A DNA stretch of 5,426 bases from Rubrivivax sp. (GTDB taxonomy: Bacteria > Pseudomonadota > Gammaproteobacteria > Burkholderiales > Burkholderiaceae): contig SEEY01000310.1 of assembly GCA_004211235.1 (NCBI GenBank), forward strand, positions 1 through 5,426. Reading direction: 5' to 3'. The position numbers were made by a program, and so were the translations under genes. How positions within the stretch are numbered: position 1 is the first letter of the stretch; every line of letters starts with the position of its first letter. Shown piece after piece: positions 1 through 4,398 of the stretch. The notes below the pieces were generated by a model. It did no database searches. It was not told the DNA's origin and saw nothing but the letters and a program-made list of their open reading frames with translations.

Positions 1-1280
1 TCGTCATGCCGCCCGCCCCGGCACCGACGCCGGGCCAGGCCGAGACGCTGCCCGCCTTTGCGGACGACCGCGCCGAGCTGACCGGCGACGCACCCGCCCG
101 CCGCCTTGCCCTGATCGTCGAGGACGATCTGCGCTTCGCGGGCGTCCTCTACGACCTGGCGCACGAGATGCAGTACCGCTGCCTCGTCGCCACGCAGGCG
201 CGGGAAGCGCTGCAGCTGGCGCATGCCCACCTGCCCCAGGCCATCCTGCTCGACGTGCACCTGCCCGACGGCTCGGGCCTGGCGGTACTGCAACGGCTCA
301 AGGAAGACCCGCGCACCCGCCACATCCCCGTGCACATCGTCGCCGGCGAGGATTTCCGCGACGTGGCGCTGCCTCTGGGCGCGGTCGGCACGGCCATCAA
401 GCCGACGACGCGCGAGGACCTCATCGAGATCTTCCACAAGCTCGAGCAGCATGGCGCCGACCAGGTGCGCCGCCTGCTGCTGGTGGAGGACGACCAGCGC
501 CAGCGCGAGAGCATCGCCCACCTGATCGGCGACGACGACATCGAGGTGGTGGCGGTGGAGCGTGGCGAGCAGGCGCTGAAGCTGCTGGACGAGCAGCATT
601 TCGATTGCATGGTGATCGACCTCAAGCTGCCCGACATGGACGGCACCGAGCTGCTGGCCCGCATGGCCGCCCGAGGTCCGGAAGCGGCGACACCGCCGGT
701 CATCGTCTACACCGGCCGCAGCCTCAGCCGCGACGAAGAGGCGCTGCTGAACCGCTACTCGCGCTCCATCATCATCAAGGGCGCCCGCTCGCCCGAGCGG
801 CTGCTGGACGAGGTGACGCTGTTCCTGCACCGCGTCGAGTCGCGCATGAGCGGCGAGCGGCGCGACATGCTGCGCACGGCGCGCAACCGCGAGCAGGTCT
901 TCGAGGGCCGCAAGGTGCTGCTGGTGGACGACGACATGCGCAACATCTTCGCGCTCACCAGCGTGCTGGAGCAACGCGGCCTCACCGTCGAGCCGGCGCG
1001 CAACGGCGTCGAAGCGCTGGAAAAGCTCGAAGCGCTGGGCGACGTGGACATCGTGCTGATGGACATCATGATGCCGGTCATGGACGGCCTGGAGGCGACG
1101 CGCCGCATCCGCGCCGATGCGCGCTGGCAGAAGCTGCCGGTCATCGCCATCACCGCCAAGGCCATGCGCGACGACCAGGAGCAATGCCGCAAGGCCGGCT
1201 GCAACGACTATCTGGCCAAGCCCATCGAGATGGATCGGCTGGTGTCGCTGTTGCGCGTGTGGCTACCTGGAACGGCATGA
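1..1280 (+). CDS. Hybrid sensor histidine kinase, C-terminal part with three receiver domains (5' partial)
   Basis: This is the cytoplasmic phosphorelay tail of a large hybrid kinase. Residues are numbered from the ATG at base 6. A Pro/Ala-rich linker (about 1-32) precedes three response-regulator folds. REC1 (about 34-150) has E39-D40-D41, acceptor D83 and K132, but Ala113 sits where Thr/Ser is normal. REC2 (about 157-275) has E161-D162-D163, acceptor D205, T236 and K258, followed by SPERLLDE. REC3 (about 303-421) is the most canonical, with D308-D309-D310, acceptor D353, T383 and K405. The frame is open to the left edge and the ATG has no ribosome site in the five bases before it, so I read it as an internal Met, with a HisKA/HATPase core upstream. 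This is inferred; a free three-REC protein is the alternative. The TGA overlaps an ATG (TGATG, 1278-1282). The next recognised gene, cheR, starts 232 nt on, and the two probably belong to one signalling cluster. Confidence 0.88.
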   Translation, partial: VMPPAPAPTPGQAETLPAFADDRAELTGDAPARRLALIVEDDLRFAGVLYDLAHEMQYRCLVATQAREALQLAHAHLPQAILLDVHLPDGSGLAVLQRLKEDPRTRHIPVHIVAGEDFRDVALPLGAVGTAIKPTTREDLIEIFHKLEQHGADQVRRLLLVEDDQRQRESIAHLIGDDDIEVVAVERGEQALKLLDEQHFDCMVIDLKLPDMDGTELLARMAARGPEAATPPVIVYTGRSLSRDEEALLNRYSRSIIIKGARSPERLLDEVTLFLHRVESRMSGERRDMLRTARNREQVFEGRKVLLVDDDMRNIFALTSVLEQRGLTVEPARNGVEALEKLEALGDVDIVLMDIMMPVMDGLEATRRIRADARWQKLPVIAITAKAMRDDQEQCRKAGCNDYLAKPIEMDRLVSLLRVWLPGTA

Positions 1281-1332
1281 TGCATTTGGAATCGCAGACC
1301 GAGCCCCGGGCCGCTCCCAAGCCGGCCGGCGC

Positions 1333-1367
1333 GCGATGTGCTTGCCGGTCAACCCGGCAAGCATCGC
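1333..1367. repeat. Long hairpin 1 of the intergenic element
   Basis: GCGATG (1333-1338) and CTTGCCGG (1341-1348) pair with CCGGCAAG (1354-1361) and CATCGC (1362-1367). The loop is TCAAC and a TG dinucleotide (1339-1340) is bulged. Fourteen paired bases with one bulge is far beyond chance for a spacer of this size. The function is unknown; no poly-T follows. Confidence 0.75.
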
Positions 1368-1392
1368 GGCCCCCTCGGGGGCTGAGGCCGGA

Positions 1393-1419
1393 CACGGCAA
1401 GTCCTGTGGACTTGTCGTG
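1393..1419. repeat. Long hairpin 2 of the intergenic element
   Basis: CACGGCAAGTCC (1393-1404) pairs with GGACTTGTCGTG (1408-1419) across a TGT loop. It gives 12 pairs, one of them a G-T wobble (1397 with 1415). The wobble keeps pairing only when this + strand is transcribed as RNA (G-U); the complementary strand would have C-A there. That slightly favours an RNA structure on the + strand. No terminator tail follows. Confidence 0.72.
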
Positions 1420-1500
1420 CCTGCCGAAGAGCAGCCGCTCCGTCGGCTGCGCGGTCTGCAAGGCCGACCAGGCGCGCCCGCGTTCAGCGGCGCGAGACTG

Positions 1501-1509
1501 GGCGGGGGG
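1501..1509 (+). promoter_or_regulatory. G-rich ribosome binding site of cheR
   Basis: A purine-rich GGCGGGGGG run lies 3 nt before the ATG at 1513 and is the best ribosome-site candidate in the spacer, although it is not a perfect AGGAGG. Together with family-like protein sequence beginning right at this Met, it decides the start at 1513 over the in-frame ATG at 1336, which would add about 59 residues read from hairpin sequence. The run also forms the right arm of the element's terminal repeat, so pairing with 1302-1319 could hide it. Confidence 0.45.
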
Positions 1510-1512
1510 CTG

Positions 1513-2331
1513 ATGCCGCAGGCACTCGTCGATCTCGAAGTGCGCCTGCTGATGGAGGCCATCTACGCGCGCTACAACCACGACTTCCGCGAGTACTCCG
1601 GCGCGTCGCAGAAGCGGCGCGTGCTGCACGCGGTGGAGCAGTTGAAGTGCGATTCGGTCTCGGCGCTGCAGGGCCTGGTGCTGCGCGACGCGCAGGCCTT
1701 CGCGCAGCTGCTGGAGATCCTGACCGTGCCGTTCACGGAGATGTTCCGCGAGCCGGCCTTCTTCGGCGCGCTGCGCGAGCAGGTGATGCCGGTGCTGCAG
1801 ACCTACCCGTCGCTCAAGATCTGGGTGGCCGGCTGCGCCAGCGGCGAGGAGGTGTACTCGCTGGCCATCCTGCTGCACGAGGAAGGTCTGCTGGAGCGCA
1901 GCATCCTCTACGCCACCGACATCAACCCGGCCATGCTGGAGCGGGCGCGGCAGGGCATCTTCCCGCTGCAGGATCTGCCCCAGTACACCCGCAACTACCA
2001 GGCGGCAGGCGGCAAGGCGGGATTTTCCGACTACTACACGGCCGCCTACGGCGCCGCCCGCTTCGACCGTGAGCTCGTCAAGCGCGTGACCTTCGCCGAC
2101 CACAGTCTTGCGACCGACCACGTCTTCTCCGAGACCCACCTGATCTGCTGCCGCAACGTGCTGATCTACTTCAACCGCAAGCTGCAGGACCGCGCCATCG
2201 GCCTGTTCGCGCAGTCGCTGTGCCATCGCGGATTCCTGGGCCTGGGCAGCAAGGAGAGCCTGGACTTCTGCCCCAATGGCGCGGCCTTCGAACCGGTCGC
2301 CGCGCGCGAGCGGCTGTTCCGCAAGAAGTGA
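1513..2331 (+). CDS. cheR: CheR-type protein-glutamate methyltransferase
   Basis: Uses S-adenosylmethionine to methylate glutamate side chains of chemoreceptors or related signalling proteins in the cytoplasm. The 272-residue length fits a single-module CheR without TPR repeats. The N-terminal helical domain (about 1-80) carries K34-R35-R36 and T71-V-P-F-T-E-M-F-R79, the family's TxxxTEMFR signature. The Rossmann domain has the SAM-binding loop G107-C-A-S-G-E-E113, an acidic D136-I-N138 that usually contacts the cofactor ribose, and the CRNVLIYF motif around R214-N215. The start at 1513 gives sequence that fits the family from its first residues. The stop overlaps cheB by one base (TGATG), implying translational coupling. 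Its paired methylesterase and two histidine kinases as neighbours suggest an adaptation module attached to a phosphorelay rather than the core chemotaxis operon. The identity is secure; the substrate is unknown. Confidence 0.94.
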   Translation: MPQALVDLEVRLLMEAIYARYNHDFREYSGASQKRRVLHAVEQLKCDSVSALQGLVLRDAQAFAQLLEILTVPFTEMFREPAFFGALREQVMPVLQTYPSLKIWVAGCASGEEVYSLAILLHEEGLLERSILYATDINPAMLERARQGIFPLQDLPQYTRNYQAAGGKAGFSDYYTAAYGAARFDRELVKRVTFADHSLATDHVFSETHLICCRNVLIYFNRKLQDRAIGLFAQSLCHRGFLGLGSKESLDFCPNGAAFEPVAARERLFRKK

Positions 2332-2921
2332 TGCCAGCGCGCCCGCCCACCGAGCTCATCGTCGTCGGCGCCTCCGCGGGTGGCGTCGCGGCACTGCTGG
2401 CGCTGCTCAAGCCACTGCCCGCCGGCTTCCCGCTGCCGGTCGTCGTGGTGCTGCATCTGCTGGCGCGGCATGAAAGCCAGCTCGGCGGCGTGCTCTCCCA
2501 CCACATCGCCCTGCCGGTGCGCGAGCCGCTGGACAAGGAGCCCGTGCGCCCGGGCACCGTCTACGTGGCCGGTGCCGACTACCACCTGCTCATCGAGGAA
2601 GACCGCCATTTCGCCTTCAGCAGCGAGCCGCCCGTGAGTTTCGCGAGGCCCTCCATCGACGTGCTGATGGCCACCGCCGCCGATGCCTACGGCCCCACGC
2701 TGGCCGGTGTGCTGCTGACCGGTGCGAACATGGACGGTGCCGAAGGCATGGCCGCCATCCATGCCGCCGGCGGCGTCACCATCGTCCAGCAGCCACAGGA
2801 CGCCGACGTCGCCACCATGCCGGAGGCCGCCATCGCCCGCAGCCAGCCGGATCACATCCTGCCGTTGAAAGACATTCCCCGCATGCTGCTGCAACTGGCC
2901 GCCGCGAAAGCCGCCCAATGA
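2331..2921 (+). CDS. cheB: Stand-alone CheB-type protein-glutamate methylesterase (no receiver domain)
   Basis: Hydrolyses glutamate methyl esters, and in classical CheB also deamidates glutamine, reversing CheR. The 196-residue protein is only the catalytic domain; the classical enzyme is about 350 residues with an N-terminal receiver. The Ser-His-Asp triad can be placed at S15 (GASAGG), H42 (VVLHLL) and D135 (LLTGANMDGA) by comparison with the E. coli motifs GASTGG, QHMP and GMGNDGA. The ATG at 2331 overlaps the cheR stop by one base and the TGA overlaps the next ATG by four bases (ATGA), so expression is tightly linked. With no receiver to inhibit it, activity must be controlled by interaction with a neighbour, by expression, or not at all. 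In-frame codons before 2331 lie inside cheR, so no hidden receiver was missed. The enzyme class is secure; the partner is inferred. Confidence 0.93.
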   Translation: MPARPPTELIVVGASAGGVAALLALLKPLPAGFPLPVVVVLHLLARHESQLGGVLSHHIALPVREPLDKEPVRPGTVYVAGADYHLLIEEDRHFAFSSEPPVSFARPSIDVLMATAADAYGPTLAGVLLTGANMDGAEGMAAIHAAGGVTIVQQPQDADVATMPEAAIARSQPDHILPLKDIPRMLLQLAAAKAAQ

Positions 2922-4099
2922 ACGCCGCCGTCAAGCTCCTGCTCGTCGACGACCTGCCCGAGAACCTGCTGGCGCTGCAGGCCCTGCTGCGTGACGACGA
3001 CCTGGAGCTGCACGCCGCCACGTCGGGCGAGCAGGCGCTGTCGCTGCTGCTGGAGCATGAGTTCGCGCTGGCGCTGCTGGACGTGCAGATGCCCGGCATG
3101 TCGGGCTTCGAGCTGGCGGAACTCATCCGCGGCAGCTCGCGCACGCGCCACCTGCCCATCGTCTTCGTCAGCGCCGCCGACCGCAGCCAGGCCTACACCT
3201 TCCGCGGCTACGAGAACGGCGCCGTCGACTTCCTCTACAAGCCGCTGGACGGCCATGCGGTGAAGAGCAAGGTGCGCGTCTTCACCGAGCTCTACGCGAA
3301 GAGCCGCGAGCTGCGCCACCAGCTCGTCGAGCTCGAGACCGCGCGCGCCGAGCAGCAGCACCTGCTGGAGACACTTCAGCAAACGCAGGCCGACCTGCAG
3401 CGCGCATTGAAGATGCGCGACGAGTTCATGTCCATGGTGACGCACGAGCTGCGCACGCCGCTGGGTGTCATGGCGCTGGAAGGCATCATGCGGCAGCAGC
3501 GGCTGGACAAGGGCGACCTCGCCTGGTTCAGCCCGGAGCGTCTGCAGTCGATGCTCGACAAGGACGCCCGCCAGGTGCGCAGCATGACCCGGCTCATCGA
3601 GGACATGCTCGACATCTCCCGCCTGCAGCACGGCATGCTGTCCATCCGCCCGCGCCGCACGGATCTCGGCGAGCTCGCGCGACGTGTCGTCGCCGACTTC
3701 GAGGCGCAGTATCAGCAGGTGCCGCTGCGCCTGTCGACGCTGCCTGGCGTGGTGGGCGAATGGGACGACAGCCGCATCGCCCAGGTGCTGGTGAACCTGC
3801 TCAGCAACGCGCTGCGCTATGGCGAGGGCAAGCCGGTGACGGTCGACGTGGGCCTGACGGACGCCGGCCTCGCCCGGCTGGCCGTGACGGACGAGGGCCC
3901 GGGCATTCCGCAGGAGGCCCAGCAGAAGATCTTCCAGCAGTTCGAGCGCCTGCCCACGTCGGCCAAGGCGCCCGGCATGGGACTGGGCCTGTACATCAGC
4001 CAGCAGTTCGTCCAGGCCCACGGCGGCCGCATCTCGGTGCACAGCGCGCCCGGTGAAGGCGCCTGCTTCGAGGTGCTGCTGCCACTGACCGCCGGCTGA
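2918..4099 (+). CDS. Receiver-histidine kinase fusion (REC-coiled coil-HisKA-HATPase)
   Basis: A soluble 393-residue kinase with no membrane segment, so its input is a phosphoryl group on its own receiver or a protein contact. The REC domain (about 4-120) has D11-D12, acceptor D55, S85 and K108. A Glu/Gln/Leu-rich helix (about 122-172) probably forms a coiled coil into the HisKA dimer. The H-box has the phospho-acceptor H176 in VTHELRTPLG. HATPase_c (about 282-391) shows N293 and N297 in the N-box, D325-E-G-P-G-I (G1), the F-box IFQQFER and G353-M-G-L-G-L (G2), so all catalytic motifs look intact. The start overlaps cheB by four bases. The gene order suggests that the hybrid kinase's receivers and this kinase form a relay modulated by the CheR/CheB pair. 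No output regulator with a DNA-binding domain lies in the window. The direction of phosphotransfer is inference. Confidence 0.93.
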   Translation: MNAAVKLLLVDDLPENLLALQALLRDDDLELHAATSGEQALSLLLEHEFALALLDVQMPGMSGFELAELIRGSSRTRHLPIVFVSAADRSQAYTFRGYENGAVDFLYKPLDGHAVKSKVRVFTELYAKSRELRHQLVELETARAEQQHLLETLQQTQADLQRALKMRDEFMSMVTHELRTPLGVMALEGIMRQQRLDKGDLAWFSPERLQSMLDKDARQVRSMTRLIEDMLDISRLQHGMLSIRPRRTDLGELARRVVADFEAQYQQVPLRLSTLPGVVGEWDDSRIAQVLVNLLSNALRYGEGKPVTVDVGLTDAGLARLAVTDEGPGIPQEAQQKIFQQFERLPTSAKAPGMGLGLYISQQFVQAHGGRISVHSAPGEGACFEVLLPLTAG

Positions 4100-4149
4100 G
4101 CGCGCCACGGGACTGCGGGGCGGCGCGGGCTCGGGCACTCGGGTTCGCC

Positions 4150-4192
4150 GGGGCACGCGGCGCACGCGGGGCACGCGGGGAACGCGGGGCGG
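4150..4192. repeat. 9-bp tandem repeat, four units plus a partial
   Basis: The units are GGGGCACGC (4150-4158), GGCGCACGC (4159-4167), GGGGCACGC (4168-4176) and GGGGAACGC (4177-4185), then a partial GGGGCGG (4186-4192). Units differ from the consensus by at most one base. It lies just after the kinase gene and could be a slippage-derived microsatellite or a set of binding sites; the sequence does not decide. Confidence 0.8.
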
Positions 4193-4257
4193 TCCCGCCA
4201 TCGCCTGCGGCACGGTCCGCGGGTCAGTGCTCGTTTTGCGCCACAAATCACGGCAAC

Positions 4258-4276
4258 AGCAGCCGGGGCCGGCGCT
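4258..4276. promoter_or_regulatory. GC-rich dyad upstream of the MCP gene
   Basis: AGC-A-GCCGG-GG-CCGGC-GCT forms an almost perfect dyad of 16 paired bases, with one unpaired A and a two-base centre. It lies in the presumed promoter zone about 120 nt before the MCP start, so an operator is possible. In DNA this rich in G and C such dyads also arise by chance. Confidence 0.25.
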
Positions 4277-4349
4277 CAGAATGGGATGGACACCGCATTT
4301 CTGATCGAATTTGCGTCGACCCCGTCCGCTTCTCCCGTTGGTTTGCCCA

Positions 4350-4366
4350 CGCCGCAGCATGCGGCG
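4350..4366 (+). promoter_or_regulatory. Leader hairpin upstream of the MCP start
   Basis: CGCCGCA (4350-4356) pairs with TGCGGCG (4360-4366) over a GCA loop, giving seven perfect pairs that end 32 nt before the MCP ATG. It would lie in the 5' leader if transcription starts upstream of it. It does not cover the weak ribosome site (AAGG, 4387-4390), and no T-run follows, so attenuation is unsupported. Confidence 0.35.
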
Positions 4367-4398
4367 CATCGCATTCACTCCCCTTCAAGGCTGCCTCC

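Larger units (their letters stand above)
1302..1511. repeat. Hairpin-rich structured intergenic element with imperfect terminal inverted repeats
   Basis: About 210 bases hold four successive inverted repeats: 1333-1367 (14 bp stem, 2-nt bulge), 1393-1419 (12 bp), 1431-1450 (7 bp) and 1473-1494 (6 bp). There is also a short perfect dyad GCCCCC-TC-GGGGGC at 1369-1382. The ends are complementary with bulges: AGCCCC 1302-1307 with GGGGCT 1506-1511, and CCG..CCCA 1311-1319 with TGGGCGG 1499-1505. There is no T-tract after any stem, so this does not look like a simple terminator. The density of stems resembles dispersed palindromic intergenic elements (REP/BIME- or MITE-like) of high-GC Proteobacteria. 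Copy number cannot be seen here, so 'mobile' or 'dispersed' is inference. Its right end supplies the G-rich ribosome site of cheR. Confidence 0.6.
1280..1513 (+). other. Possible 77-codon linking ORF between the hybrid kinase and cheR (doubtful)
   Basis: An ATG at 1280 overlaps the kinase stop as TGATG, and the frame runs 77 codons to a TGA at 1511-1513 that overlaps the cheR ATG as a second TGATG. The product is rich in Arg, Ala, Pro and Ser, has a few Cys including a C-x-x-C (GCAVC), and resembles no family I know. Almost the whole frame is covered by inverted repeats, so the coding sequence is probably incidental to DNA or RNA structure. It could still matter as a translated bridge that keeps ribosomes coupled from the kinase to cheR. 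Treat it as a hypothesis, not a gene call. Confidence 0.15.
4100..4398. other. Intergenic spacer between the REC-kinase and the MCP
   Basis: This 299-nt stretch has no convincing gene on either strand. Its left half (4100-4225) is extremely G/C-rich and holds a 9-bp tandem repeat. Its right half (about 4228-4320) is the most AT-rich part of the window, with short T and A runs, and is the likely promoter zone for the MCP. I found no good sigma-70 pair. CAGAAT at 4277-4282 is a weak -10 with no matching -35, and no TAAA...GCCGATAA flagellar sigma-28 site is visible. No stem followed by a T-run marks the end of the upstream operon. Confidence 0.6.

Noticed and set aside
6..8. ATG at 6 as the true start of a free-standing triple-receiver protein
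   Set aside because: The frame is open upstream, only five bases precede it, and the Pro/Ala-rich beginning looks like an interdomain linker. This cannot be settled without upstream sequence.
1369..1382. GCCCCC-TC-GGGGGC as a rho-independent terminator after the hybrid kinase
   Set aside because: The two-base centre makes a poor loop and no T-tract follows. It is better seen as one more dyad of the structured element.
1117..1512. N-terminal extension of cheR to the first in-frame ATG at 1117 or the later one at 1336
   Set aside because: The first would overlap the REC3 coding region, and both would read hairpin DNA as protein. CheR homology begins at the Met at 1513, which has a G-rich ribosome site just upstream.
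1150..2226. Long minus-strand frame opposite cheR
   Set aside because: It shows no recognisable motif, and the opposite strand encodes CheR with SAM-binding and TEMFR signatures in order.
4150..4192. CRISPR-like or sigma-54 promoter reading of the GGGGCACGC repeats
   Set aside because: Units are contiguous 9-mers without spacers, so this is not CRISPR. No TGGCAC-N5-TTGC with correct spacing is present, so this is not a sigma-54 site.
4228..4320. Specific promoter for the MCP gene
   Set aside because: The region is relatively AT-rich and positionally plausible, but no pair of hexamers with correct spacing and no flagellar sigma-28 consensus could be supported.
2852..4378. 508-codon minus-strand frame opposite the REC-kinase
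   Set aside because: Its composition is His/Arg/Gln/Ala-rich with no domain, and it lies antisense to a kinase in which every catalytic motif is intact. It is a typical GC-rich shadow frame.
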